Origin: an uncultured Lachnospiraceae bacterium | GTDB taxonomy: Bacteria > Bacillota > Clostridia > Lachnospirales > Lachnospiraceae | Length of the DNA: 64,000 bases | Reading direction: 5' to 3' | Assembly (NCBI GenBank): GCA_945913255.1 | Contig: CAMEDC010000010.1 | Location: 1 to 64,000, forward strand | Shown here: positions 27,028 through 35,880 of the stretch, one piece after another | Layout: each line of letters opens with the position of its first letter | How positions within the stretch are numbered: position 1 is the stretch's first letter | Notes under the pieces: generated by a model | What the model was told of the DNA's origin: nothing | What the model saw: the letters and a program-made list of their open reading frames with translations, nothing else | The model's database searches: none | Made by a program: the position numbers and the translations under genes

Positions 27028-28629
27028 ATGAAGCTGATATTTATCGGTGCGGATCATGAAGTAACGGGAAGCTGTCACTACCTTGAGGTGGCAGGAAAGC
27101 ATATGCTTGTGGATTACGGCATGGAGCAGGGGGTTAACGTATTTGAAAATGCGCCGCTTCCTGTCAATGAATCCATGATAGACTATGTGTTTTTGACCCA
27201 TGCCCATGTGGATCATTCCGGCCTTCTGCCGCTTTTGTTTGCAAGGGGCTTCAGAGGACAGATTTTTACAACGGATGCCACAGCAGATTTGTGCAGCATT
27301 ATGCTTCGAGACTGCGCGCATATCCAGACCATGGAGGCGGAGTGGAAGAACAGAAAGGCGAAGAGGAGTCAGTCTGTTGCTGCTGCGGAGCCTCTTTATA
27401 CCATGGAGGACGCGGAGGGAGCAATTAAGCGAATCGTTCCCTGTCACTACGGGAAGGAAATAGATATCTGTGAGGGGGTCAGGGTAAGGTTTACGGATAT
27501 CGGCCACCTTCTCGGGTCTGCCAGCATTGAGATGTGGCTGACAGAGGATGGAAAGACGAAAAAAATCGTGTTTTCCGGGGATATCGGGAATAAAAACCAG
27601 CCGTTATTAAAAGATCCGATGCTGACGAAGAGTGCGGATTATGTGGTGATGGAATCCACCTACGGCGACAGACTGCACAGCGCGGAACGCCCGGATTATG
27701 TGGGAGAGCTTGCTGCCATCCTGAAGGAGACCTTTGACAGGGGAGGCAATGTGGTGATTCCTTCCTTTGCGGTAGGACGTACTCAGGAAATGCTTTATTT
27801 TCTGAGAAAAATAAAGGTGGAACGCCTGGTGGAAGGACATGAAAATTTCCCGGTGTACGTGGACAGCCCGCTGGCGGTGGAAGCTACGGGTATCTTCCAG
27901 GAAAACCGCTGGGAATGCTTTGACGAGGAGGCCATGGAACTGGTGCGGGAAGGCATCAATCCGATTGCCTTTTCGGGGTTGAAGCTTTCCATCACAAGTG
28001 AAGAGTCAAAGGAAATCAATTTTAACGATACACCGAAGGTGATTATCTCCGCGTCCGGTATGTGTGAGGCAGGGCGTATCAGGCATCATTTGAAACATAA
28101 TCTCTGGAGAGAGGAATGTACCATTCTGTTTGTGGGCTATCAGGCGGTGGGAACTCTTGGAAGAAGTATCGTGGAGGGCGCAACCGAGGTACGTCTGTTC
28201 GGGGAGCCTATACAGGTGAGAGCCCAGATTAAGCAGTTGTCCGGCATGAGCGGTCACGCGGATAAGGACGGGCTGATTGAGTGGATATCCGGTTTTGAAG
28301 AAAAACCGAAAAAGGTCTTTGTGGTACATGGCGAGGACAGCGTCTGCACGAGCTTTGCCGAGTGCCTGAAAATCGAGTACGGACAGAGGGCGTATGCACC
28401 TTACAGCGGAACGGAATTTGATCTGCTTACGGGAAGGCTTGTGTACGAGGCAATGCCCATACCCGCAAAGAAGAAGGTAAAGTCTGTGGTTGCAAGCGGT
28501 GTCTTTGCAAGACTTCTCGCGGCGGCACAGCGGCTGCTTAACCTGGTGCAGAAGAGCGACGGTATGGCAAACAAGGATATGGCAAAGTTTGCGGATCAGA
28601 TCAACTCGCTGTGCGATAAGTGGCAATAA
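27028..28629 (+). CDS. Metallo-beta-lactamase and beta-CASP ribonuclease
   Basis: A 533-residue zinc-dependent nuclease of the CPSF/RNase J superfamily. LTHAHVDHSG (HxHxDH, about 56-62) binds the metals; GHLLGSAS, SGDIG and VVMESTYGDR continue the lactamase core; PSFAVGRTQEM and ISASGMCEAGR with GHADKDGL mark the beta-CASP domain. Similar bacterial proteins act on RNA. A basic/helical C-terminal extension (about 480-533) is present. Start ATG at 27028 follows GGAGGG. It lies in a run of same-strand genes from the exporter to DHFR. Confidence 0.9.
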   Translation: MKLIFIGADHEVTGSCHYLEVAGKHMLVDYGMEQGVNVFENAPLPVNESMIDYVFLTHAHVDHSGLLPLLFARGFRGQIFTTDATADLCSIMLRDCAHIQTMEAEWKNRKAKRSQSVAAAEPLYTMEDAEGAIKRIVPCHYGKEIDICEGVRVRFTDIGHLLGSASIEMWLTEDGKTKKIVFSGDIGNKNQPLLKDPMLTKSADYVVMESTYGDRLHSAERPDYVGELAAILKETFDRGGNVVIPSFAVGRTQEMLYFLRKIKVERLVEGHENFPVYVDSPLAVEATGIFQENRWECFDEEAMELVREGINPIAFSGLKLSITSEESKEINFNDTPKVIISASGMCEAGRIRHHLKHNLWREECTILFVGYQAVGTLGRSIVEGATEVRLFGEPIQVRAQIKQLSGMSGHADKDGLIEWISGFEEKPKKVFVVHGEDSVCTSFAECLKIEYGQRAYAPYSGTEFDLLTGRLVYEAMPIPAKKKVKSVVASGVFARLLAAAQRLLNLVQKSDGMANKDMAKFADQINSLCDKWQ

Positions 28630-28648
28630 AAAGAATGTGAGGAGAAAA

Positions 28649-29326
28649 ATGGGAAAAATATTGATACAGAGTGAGACGACTCCCGATCCAATCAGCCTGA
28701 TTGGAAGAGAGGCGGGTGTCTGCTGGGGAGCAGACATTACAAATGCAGAGAAAAACTATAAGAGAGGAATGGACTGTCTGACTTCCGGGCACGGCAGAAC
28801 CTGGGAATACCCGCAGGTGTATATGGTTCTGGACGGTTATTCTGCGCGCGTCATCAGGGAATTTTATACGCATATCGGAGGCGGCCCTACCAGGCTTCAG
28901 GCTTCTACCAGATATATCAATTATCAGAAAGGTTTTCCCTTTGTCACGCCTCCCAGTATTGCAGCCAATGAGGAAGCGGATGCCATCTACAGGCACGCTA
29001 TGGAGGAAATCCTGTCAGCCATGCAGAAGCTGGAAGCGTTGGAACTGCCCAGAGAAGATGTGGGAATGCTGCTCCCTCTGGGGATGGAGACAAAGGTGGT
29101 GTTCCGCACAAATCTGCGCAACCTGATTGACATGGCACATCAGAGAATGTGTACCAGAGCCTACTGGGAGTATCGAATGCTGATGAATGACATGGTGAAG
29201 GCTTTGGGAGAGTATTCTGAGGAATGGAAATATCTGACTGAGAAATATTTTGTTCCCAAATGCGAAGTGGCGGGTTTTTGTACCGAGGCCAGGTGCTGCG
29301 GCAGGAAACCCAGGAAAGAGATATGA
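28649..29326 (+). CDS. thyX: ThyX-type (FAD-dependent) thymidylate synthase, divergent
   Basis: A 225-residue protein resembling ThyX, which makes dTMP from dUMP using methylene-tetrahydrofolate and FAD. The substrate-binding end of the signature is present as QASTRYINY, and the C-terminal RTNLRNLIDMAHQRMCTRAYWE matches the dUMP-binding helix. The usual RHR flavin motif is replaced by THIGGGPTR, so the protein is divergent. The neighbouring dihydrofolate reductase gene, 16 bp downstream, supports a folate/thymidylate role. ATG 28649 has GAGGAG. Confidence 0.75.
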   Translation: MGKILIQSETTPDPISLIGREAGVCWGADITNAEKNYKRGMDCLTSGHGRTWEYPQVYMVLDGYSARVIREFYTHIGGGPTRLQASTRYINYQKGFPFVTPPSIAANEEADAIYRHAMEEILSAMQKLEALELPREDVGMLLPLGMETKVVFRTNLRNLIDMAHQRMCTRAYWEYRMLMNDMVKALGEYSEEWKYLTEKYFVPKCEVAGFCTEARCCGRKPRKEI

Positions 29327-29341
29327 GGATAAGACACAGAG

Positions 29342-29848
29342 ATGAATATTATTGTGGCAGTAGACGAACACTGGGCAATCGGGTATAAGGACAGGCTTCT
29401 TGTGTCGATTCCCAACGATCAGAAGCATTTCAGGGAGGAGACTACCGGAAAGGTGGTTGTGCTGGGACGAAAGACCCTGCAGACTTTTCCGCAGGGACAG
29501 CCGCTGCAGAACAGGACGAATATTATTTTGTCCGGAAATAAAAATTATCAGGTGAAGGATGCCACTGTGGTCCATTCCGTGGAAGAACTTCTGGAGGAAT
29601 TGAAACAGTATCGTACGGAGGATGTCTATGTCATCGGAGGTGAGAGCATTTACCGTCAACTGCTTCCCTATTGTGATACTGCCCATGTGACAAAAATTGA
29701 TCACACCTACGAAGCGGACAGTCATTTTCCCAACCTGGATGAAGACCCGGAATGGGAGATTACGGCAGACAGTGATGAGCAGACTTATTTTGATCTTTCC
29801 TATACCTTCGTAAAATATGAGAGAAAGCAGCCTGCTTTGACGATTTAA
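29342..29848 (+). CDS. folA: Dihydrofolate reductase
   Basis: A 168-residue enzyme that reduces dihydrofolate to tetrahydrofolate with NADPH. NIIVAVDEHWAIGYKDRLL, VVLGRKTL and VYVIGGESIYRQLLPYCD are the standard motifs. The usual active-site acid is met by the Asp in PNDQKHFREET. It is translationally close to thyX. ThyX produces tetrahydrofolate rather than dihydrofolate, so the pairing with DHFR is not strictly required, but is common in gene neighbourhoods. Confidence 0.92.
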   Translation: MNIIVAVDEHWAIGYKDRLLVSIPNDQKHFREETTGKVVVLGRKTLQTFPQGQPLQNRTNIILSGNKNYQVKDATVVHSVEELLEELKQYRTEDVYVIGGESIYRQLLPYCDTAHVTKIDHTYEADSHFPNLDEDPEWEITADSDEQTYFDLSYTFVKYERKQPALTI

Positions 29849-29862
29849 ATGGGAAAAGTATA

Positions 29863-29891
29863 TTGACTTTTGGCTGCAAAAGTATAATAAT
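29863..29891 (+). promoter_or_regulatory. Promoter of ilvE
   Basis: TTGACT at 29863-29868 with AATAAT at 29886-29891 (17-base spacer); an overlapping consensus TATAAT at 29883-29888 would have a 14-base spacer. Confidence 0.5.
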
Positions 29892-29934
29892 GATTACCAA
29901 CAAAATAAATCATTACTAGGAAAGAAGGCTAACC

Positions 29935-30960
29935 ATGAAAAAGAAAAATATTGACTGGAGCAACCTCGGTTTCGGATACGTTCAGACGGATAAGCGTTAC
30001 GTATCCAACTTTAAGAACGGTGCGTGGGATGAAGGTGTTCTCACCGAAGACGCAAATGTGGTTCTGAATGAGTGTGCAGGTGTTCTGCAGTATGCGCAGA
30101 CCGTCTTTGAGGGCCTGAAGGCATATACCACCGAAGACGGACACATTGTTACCTTCCGTCCTGATTTAAATGCAGAACGTATGGAGTCCTCCGCAAAGAG
30201 GCTGGAGATGCCCGTGTTCCCGAAAGAGCGTTTTCTGGATGCTGTGACAAAAACAGTTGCAGCCAATGCGGCATATGTTCCCCCTTACGGAAGCGGAGCA
30301 ACTCTTTACTTACGTCCCTACATGTTCGGCAGCAACCCTGTAATCGGGGTAAAACCGGCTGATGAGTATCAGTTCAGAGTATTCTGTACCCCGGTAGGAC
30401 CTTACTTTAAGGGAGGCGTAAAGCCTTTGACCATCCGTGTCAGTGATTTTGACCGCGCGGCGCCGCACGGAACAGGAAATATCAAGGCGGGCTTAAACTA
30501 CGCGATGAGTTTACATGCCATTGTTACGGCGCATCATGAGGGCTATGATGAGAATATGTACCTGGATCCCGGAACCCGCACCAGGGTTGAGGAGACAGGC
30601 GGTGCTAACTTCCTCTTTGTAACAAAGGATGGAAAGGTTGTCACACCGAAATCTGACAGCATTCTGCCGTCCATTACCCGTCGTTCTCTTGTATATGTGG
30701 CAAAGGAATATCTGGGACTGGAAGTGGAGGAGCGTGAAGTCTTCATGAGCGAAGTTAAGGATTTCGCGGAGTGTGGTCTTTGCGGAACTGCTGCAGTCAT
30801 TTCGCCGGTAGGAAAGATTGTAGACCATGGAACTGAAATCTGCCTGCCCAGTGGTATGACACAAATGGGTCCTGTTACCAAGAAGCTGTATGATACGCTC
30901 ACCGGTATTCAGATGGGCAGAATCGAAGCTCCCAAGGGCTGGATTCATGTAATTGAGTAA
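29935..30960 (+). CDS. ilvE: Branched-chain amino acid aminotransferase
   Basis: A 341-residue fold-type IV PLP enzyme that transaminates leucine, isoleucine and valine. GNIKAGLNYAMSL holds the PLP lysine (about residue 185), and EETGGANFLFVTKDG and GTAAVISPVG are class-IV signatures. Length fits IlvE type II. The ATG follows GGAAAGAAGG. It has its own promoter and terminator. Confidence 0.95.
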   Translation: MKKKNIDWSNLGFGYVQTDKRYVSNFKNGAWDEGVLTEDANVVLNECAGVLQYAQTVFEGLKAYTTEDGHIVTFRPDLNAERMESSAKRLEMPVFPKERFLDAVTKTVAANAAYVPPYGSGATLYLRPYMFGSNPVIGVKPADEYQFRVFCTPVGPYFKGGVKPLTIRVSDFDRAAPHGTGNIKAGLNYAMSLHAIVTAHHEGYDENMYLDPGTRTRVEETGGANFLFVTKDGKVVTPKSDSILPSITRRSLVYVAKEYLGLEVEEREVFMSEVKDFAECGLCGTAAVISPVGKIVDHGTEICLPSGMTQMGPVTKKLYDTLTGIQMGRIEAPKGWIHVIE

Positions 30961-30971
30961 ATTTTGAAAGG

Positions 30972-31007
30972 AAAGCCCACACTCGTAATAGAGTATGGGC
31001 TTTTTTT
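30972..31007 (+). terminator. Terminator of ilvE
   Basis: Twelve-pair stem with one mismatch (AAAGCCCA-ACTC, 30972-30984, with GAGT-TGGGCTTT to 31003) followed by a run of T. It lies 11 bases before the sbcD start, so little promoter space remains. Confidence 0.85.
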
Positions 31008-31018
31008 ACGGGGGAAAT

Positions 31019-32182
31019 ATGAAATTTTTGCATACCGCCGATTTGCATATCGGAAAGAAACTGTTTGAACAATCTCTGTTGGAAGACCAGAAGTATATAC
31101 TGAATCAGATTTTTGAGGTGGCGGTACAGGAGAAGGTGGATGCCGTGGTCATTGCAGGGGACATCTATGACCGTGCGGTACCTTCAGCGGAGGCAGTGTC
31201 TCTTTTGGATGAATTTCTGACCAGACTGGTCGGCAAAAAGATTCCGGTACTTTGCATCAGCGGTAATCACGATTCACCGGAAAGGATTTCCTTTGCGGGC
31301 AGGATTCTGGAGGGGCAGGGATTATATATGGCCGGTACCTACAGGGAACCGCCTCGCACGGTGGTTCTGGAGGATGCATACGGACCGGTTACCTTTGTGC
31401 TTCTTCCCTTTGTGAAGTCTGCCGTTGTGGAGGCACAGAATGCGGCGGAGGCGATGGAGCATATGCTGTCGCACACGCCCATGCCCCTGAATGCGAACAA
31501 CAGGACAGTGCTGATAACGCATTTCTTTGTCACGGGGACGGGCGGTGAGCAGCCGGAGCTTTCCGATTCGGAGGAGACTTCCTTCGTGGGAGGGCTGGAC
31601 TGTGTACCGGCATCCCTTTTTGCCTGTTTTTCTTATGTGGCGTTGGGGCATATTCATAAGCCACAGCATATGGGAGGCGGAAAGATATATTATGCAGGCT
31701 CACCATTGAAATATTCTTTCAGTGAATGGAGAGCGGAAAAATCCGTGAATATTGTGGAATTCGGTGCGGAACATGAGCCGAAGGTACGGAGAGTTGCGTT
31801 AAAACCGCTGCATGATATGCGCTGCATCAGGGGAAGACTGGAGGAGCTGGTGTCGCCGGATATCGTGGAGGCAAACCGGACAGGCAGCGGAGCCGCAGGC
31901 GGATTGGAGGATTATCTGCAGGTGACGCTGACGGATACGGAGGAACTGGTTGACCCGATTGGTACCCTGCGCAGTGTATATCCCAATGTACTTCAGATTG
32001 TCCTGGAAAAGAATCAGAATGCATCCGGGGAAATGTACGAGAGCAGGCTCACAGGAAAGAGAAAAGAGATTACAGAGCTATTTGGTGATTTCTATGAACT
32101 GTTGCAGGAGAAACCAATGGACGAAAAGCGGCAGGAGATTGTGCGGGAAGTGGCGGAAACAGTGAAAGGCAGACAGGTATGA
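31019..32182 (+). CDS. sbcD: Nuclease subunit SbcD
   Basis: A 387-residue Mre11-like metallophosphoesterase that, with SbcC, cleaves DNA hairpins and ends during repair. HTADLHIGKKL, AGDIYDRAVPS, GNHDSPERI and LGHIHKPQ are the metal-binding motifs. ATG 31019 follows GGGGGA and gives the family N-terminus MKFLHTADLH; an in-frame start 24 bases upstream lies in the terminator. The stop codon overlaps the sbcC start by four bases (ATGA). Confidence 0.95.
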   Translation: MKFLHTADLHIGKKLFEQSLLEDQKYILNQIFEVAVQEKVDAVVIAGDIYDRAVPSAEAVSLLDEFLTRLVGKKIPVLCISGNHDSPERISFAGRILEGQGLYMAGTYREPPRTVVLEDAYGPVTFVLLPFVKSAVVEAQNAAEAMEHMLSHTPMPLNANNRTVLITHFFVTGTGGEQPELSDSEETSFVGGLDCVPASLFACFSYVALGHIHKPQHMGGGKIYYAGSPLKYSFSEWRAEKSVNIVEFGAEHEPKVRRVALKPLHDMRCIRGRLEELVSPDIVEANRTGSGAAGGLEDYLQVTLTDTEELVDPIGTLRSVYPNVLQIVLEKNQNASGEMYESRLTGKRKEITELFGDFYELLQEKPMDEKRQEIVREVAETVKGRQV

Positions 32183-34533
32183 GGCCGAAGACATTGACAC
32201 TATGTGGCTGGGGGCCATATAAAACAGTAGAAAAGGTGGAGTTCTCCGCATTTGAAGAAAAGGGTATTTTCCTGATTACCGGTCCGACGGGGGCAGGGAA
32301 GACCACAGTTTTTGACGCAATTTCTTATGCGTTGTACGGGGCTTTGAGCGGAAGCGAGCGTGACAAGGAACGTGGCAGTGTGCGGAGTGATTTTGCGGAC
32401 ACGGACACCCCAACTTACGTGGAACTTGTCATGGAACACGGTGGAAAGGAATACCGGATTCGCAGAAATCCGGAGTATCTGCGCCCGAAAAAGCGAAGCG
32501 GCGGAAGTGAGAGCTTTACGAAGGAGAAGGAAAATGCCGTCCTGACATTTCCGGATGGGCGGATTCTGGAAGGGGTGAAGGAGGTCAATGCTGCGCTGAA
32601 GGAACTGCTTGTTCTGGATTATCAGCAGTTTAAGAAGATTTCCATGATAGCCCAGGGGGAATTCGCAAGGCTGCTGGTGGCACCGCCAAAGGAGAAAACG
32701 CAGATTTTTCGGGAGATTTTTGATACGGGACTTTATGAAAAATTTACCCAGGAGCTGGGAGTACGGTCAAGGGCGGCTTATGCGGCAGTGATGGAACAGC
32801 AGCACAAGTTGGAGGAAGATGTGAGGCTGCTTTCGGTCGGAATGGAGAAAAGCGGCTGGCCGGAGGAGGTTTGTACGCGTTTTCAAGAACTGATTGACGC
32901 TCAAAACTGGAATTACGATAATCTTTCTCTTTGCCTGAAGGAGATGGAAAAGCTGGCGGAAGAGAACTTTGAGAATAGCAGGAAATATTACGAAAAGTCG
33001 GATAAAAGGATAGAAAAGCTTTCTGCGGAACTTGCCGGACTGGAGGAAGCAAACCGTCGTATTGCGCAGCTTTTACGGGCGGAAAAGGAATATGAAGATC
33101 TGGTCAGAGAAACTCCAGCGTATGAAAACCTGCAGGAGCGTTATAACTGTGCCATGAATGCCTGTTGGGTGGAGAGCGCGGAAGAAATAATCAGACAGCA
33201 GGAGCACCGGATGGCGGAAAACCGTAAGGAGCAGGGAATTCTTCTGCACGATGCGGAAGAACTTGAAAAAAACCTGAAAAAAGGTCAGAAGGATTATCTT
33301 GAACAGGAGAAGGTATTTACCGGAGCGAAGGCTGCCTGTGAAGCAGCAGAGCACAGGAGGCGGTTGGATGCCATCGGTCTTGCTGCGGAACTTCTGGAGG
33401 AAGGAAAACCTTGTCCCGTCTGCGGTTCTGTTCATCATCCGGCTCCGGCTTCAGTGTCTGAAGAAATGGTTTCAGAAGCGGAACTGAAGCAGCTGAAAAA
33501 GGAGAGGGAGAGGCAGGAGAAGGAACTGCTCCGCCTGCATGGCAATACGGTATCCACCAAGACGAGACTTGACGCTGCGCGGGAACAGCAAAGCAAGCTG
33601 GAAGAAGCGCAGAAAATGTTGGAGACGGAGCGTGAAGAGGCTGAGGAGGCTTTTCGGAAAACCCTGCAGGAATACGGCTTTCCGGACAGAAATGCTTATC
33701 TGGCGGTAAAGATGGATGTGCAGGACAGGGAGCGACTTGGAAAAAAACTGGAAGATTATAAGGCCAAAAAGGCTGCGGCAGAGGAGTTATATCATCATCT
33801 GTGTGAAAATGTATCTGACAGGACTCCCATCGATCTGACAGAGAAAGAGGAAGCGCTTTCCCGGGAAAAAGGAGAAAAGGAGGAAGCGCTAAAGAATCAG
33901 AGACTCTGGGAGCGCCATCTGGTAGAAGTGAGAAAGACCGAAAATCTGATGGCGGAGAAGCTGGAATGTATGGCGGAAAGCAAACGGGAATATGGTTATG
34001 TGAAGGATCTTGAGAATCTGGCAACGGGGAATAATGCGGCAAAACTTGTGTTTGAGCAGTATGTACTGGCTGGATATTTTGAGGAGATTCTCCGTGCGGC
34101 AAATTTGAGGTTTTCCGGAATGACAGGAGGACGGTATGAGATGTCCAGAGTGCCGCAGGTCGGCGACGGCAGGGTGAAGGATAATCTGGAGATACAGGTA
34201 CTGGATTATTACACGGGAAAATATCGTTCCGTCCGCACATTATCGGGCGGAGAATCCTTTAAGGCATCATTGGCACTTGCATTAGGGATGAGTGATGTGA
34301 TACAGTCTGTAAATGGGGGTATCTGTGTGGATACGCTCTTCGTGGATGAAGGATTTGGCGCTCTGGACGAGGAAAGCCTTGACCAGGCCTGCGATACTTT
34401 GATGAGGCTGGTGGAAAAGAAGCACATGATAGGGATTATTTCCCATGTGGCGGAACTACGGGAGCGGATTGAAAATCAGATTGTAATCGAGAAGTCGGGT
34501 AGTGGAAGCAGGATACGATGCAAAGTATCCTGA
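32179..34533 (+). CDS. sbcC: ATPase subunit SbcC
   Basis: A 784-residue Rad50-like SMC ATPase. Walker A is GPTGAGKTTVFD (about 33-44), a zinc hook CPVCGS is at about 412, the signature LSGGESF at about 687 and Walker B LFVDEGFGALDEES near 720. Long coiled coils (about 190-400 and 430-650) join them. It is shorter than well-studied SbcC proteins (over 1000 residues) because the coils are short. The ATGA overlap with sbcD implies translational coupling. Confidence 0.95.
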   Translation: MRPKTLTLCGWGPYKTVEKVEFSAFEEKGIFLITGPTGAGKTTVFDAISYALYGALSGSERDKERGSVRSDFADTDTPTYVELVMEHGGKEYRIRRNPEYLRPKKRSGGSESFTKEKENAVLTFPDGRILEGVKEVNAALKELLVLDYQQFKKISMIAQGEFARLLVAPPKEKTQIFREIFDTGLYEKFTQELGVRSRAAYAAVMEQQHKLEEDVRLLSVGMEKSGWPEEVCTRFQELIDAQNWNYDNLSLCLKEMEKLAEENFENSRKYYEKSDKRIEKLSAELAGLEEANRRIAQLLRAEKEYEDLVRETPAYENLQERYNCAMNACWVESAEEIIRQQEHRMAENRKEQGILLHDAEELEKNLKKGQKDYLEQEKVFTGAKAACEAAEHRRRLDAIGLAAELLEEGKPCPVCGSVHHPAPASVSEEMVSEAELKQLKKERERQEKELLRLHGNTVSTKTRLDAAREQQSKLEEAQKMLETEREEAEEAFRKTLQEYGFPDRNAYLAVKMDVQDRERLGKKLEDYKAKKAAAEELYHHLCENVSDRTPIDLTEKEEALSREKGEKEEALKNQRLWERHLVEVRKTENLMAEKLECMAESKREYGYVKDLENLATGNNAAKLVFEQYVLAGYFEEILRAANLRFSGMTGGRYEMSRVPQVGDGRVKDNLEIQVLDYYTGKYRSVRTLSGGESFKASLALALGMSDVIQSVNGGICVDTLFVDEGFGALDEESLDQACDTLMRLVEKKHMIGIISHVAELRERIENQIVIEKSGSGSRIRCKVS

Positions 34534-34561
34534 TGCCCGGGAGGGTGAGACGAAAATCGGA

Positions 34562-35626
34562 ATGAAGAAGAAAATGCGAAGTTGGAGAAAGATTGCGGCA
34601 GCAGGGGTACTTGTGCTGATGTTGGGCTTGCTGACATCTTGCAGCGGGGACGGCACAAAGGTGGTCTTTACCACGGGATTTGGAAAGAATGAAGTGTTTC
34701 GCATCGGCAGTGCAAGCTGCACGGTACCGGAGCTTATGGTTTACCTGACCACGACACAGAACCAGTACGAAAGTGTATATGGCGCAGAGGTTTGGAATGT
34801 ATCGCTGAATGGAGTGACGCTGGAAGAAAATGTGAAAGAGACGGTTCTTGCCAAAATTGCCCAGATTAAGACCATGTATCTGCTGGCGGAAGAAAAGCAG
34901 GTGGCGTTAGAGAGTGCGGAAGAAGAGAAGATCAGTCAGGCAGCCGAAGAGTATTTTGCTTCTTTAAGCGACAGGGAAAAGGAACTGATGGGGGTAGATG
35001 AGGCTACTGTCCGAAAGCTTTATACGGAATATGCTCTCGCAAACAAAGTTTATGTAGATATCATTCAGGATGTGAATCCGGAAATCAGCGATGATGAGGC
35101 ACGCACGATTGTGGTGCAGCATATTCTGCTGCGCACTTCCACAGTGGACGGTGCGGGAAACAGAGCGGATTATAACACCGATTTGAAGCAGGCGGTTTAT
35201 GAGAAGGCTTGTGAAATCCGTGAACTGGCTGTTTCCGGGGAGCAGGATTTTGTGGAGCTGGCATCAAAGTACAGTGAGGACTCCACCATTACCTATTCTT
35301 TCGGAAAAGGTGAGATGGACGCGGCTTTTGAAGAAGCCGCCTTTCGTCTGGAGACAGGTGAAATCAGCCAGGTGATTGAGACAAATGCAGGATACCATAT
35401 TATTATGTGCATCAGCACCTTTGACAGAGAACAGACGGATTTGAATAAACTGGAAATTGTGGAGGAAAGGCGCAGAGAGGTGTTCGGAGAGGAATATGAC
35501 GCTTTTGTGGAAACACTGGTGCGTCAGCTGAACACAAAACTCTGGGAAGAAATCAGACTGATTCACGATGAGGAAGTGGACACCACAAACTTTTTTGAGG
35601 TGTACAGCAAATATTTCCCCGAGTAA
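34562..35626 (+). CDS. Lipoprotein peptidyl-prolyl isomerase, PrsA-like
   Basis: A 354-residue surface foldase. The signal peptide ends with LLTSC (lipobox Cys about 27), anchoring the protein outside. A helical chaperone-type region precedes a parvulin (rotamase) domain at about residues 178-280: VVQHILLRTS, FVELASKYSEDS, FGKGEMDAAFEEAAF, and GYHIIMC. It probably assists folding of exported proteins. ATG 34562 is chosen because it starts a proper signal peptide; the GGGAGGG site lies somewhat far upstream. The gene begins 28 bases after sbcC. Confidence 0.88.
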   Translation: MKKKMRSWRKIAAAGVLVLMLGLLTSCSGDGTKVVFTTGFGKNEVFRIGSASCTVPELMVYLTTTQNQYESVYGAEVWNVSLNGVTLEENVKETVLAKIAQIKTMYLLAEEKQVALESAEEEKISQAAEEYFASLSDREKELMGVDEATVRKLYTEYALANKVYVDIIQDVNPEISDDEARTIVVQHILLRTSTVDGAGNRADYNTDLKQAVYEKACEIRELAVSGEQDFVELASKYSEDSTITYSFGKGEMDAAFEEAAFRLETGEISQVIETNAGYHIIMCISTFDREQTDLNKLEIVEERRREVFGEEYDAFVETLVRQLNTKLWEEIRLIHDEEVDTTNFFEVYSKYFPE

Positions 35627-35742
35627 TATAGCAGTTTGTTCTATCCAACAATTCTCAGGGGTGCTCAAGAATAGATTTTAGGGGTTTAGAAAAATTTTAG
35701 AAATCCGGAAACGCCCGAAAACAGAGCGTTCCAGAGAGATTA

Positions 35743-35769
35743 TTAGCACTCATTGTAAATGAGTGCTAA
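35743..35769. promoter_or_regulatory. CIRCE operator (HrcA binding site)
   Basis: TTAGCACTC at 35743-35751, nine bases, GAGTGCTAA at 35761-35769: a perfect match to the CIRCE consensus bound by the heat-shock repressor HrcA. It sits just upstream of the htpG promoter region (TTGACT 35777-35782, 17-base spacer, TAAACT 35800-35805). Confidence 0.95.
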
Positions 35770-35880
35770 TTTTGTATTGACTTTTCCGCGGGACGGTTTT
35801 AAACTGATGCTTAACGGGTAACAGTCAGCTGCTACCGATGAATTCAGATACAAGTTTAGAAAAAGAAAGGGTGTTGTAAA

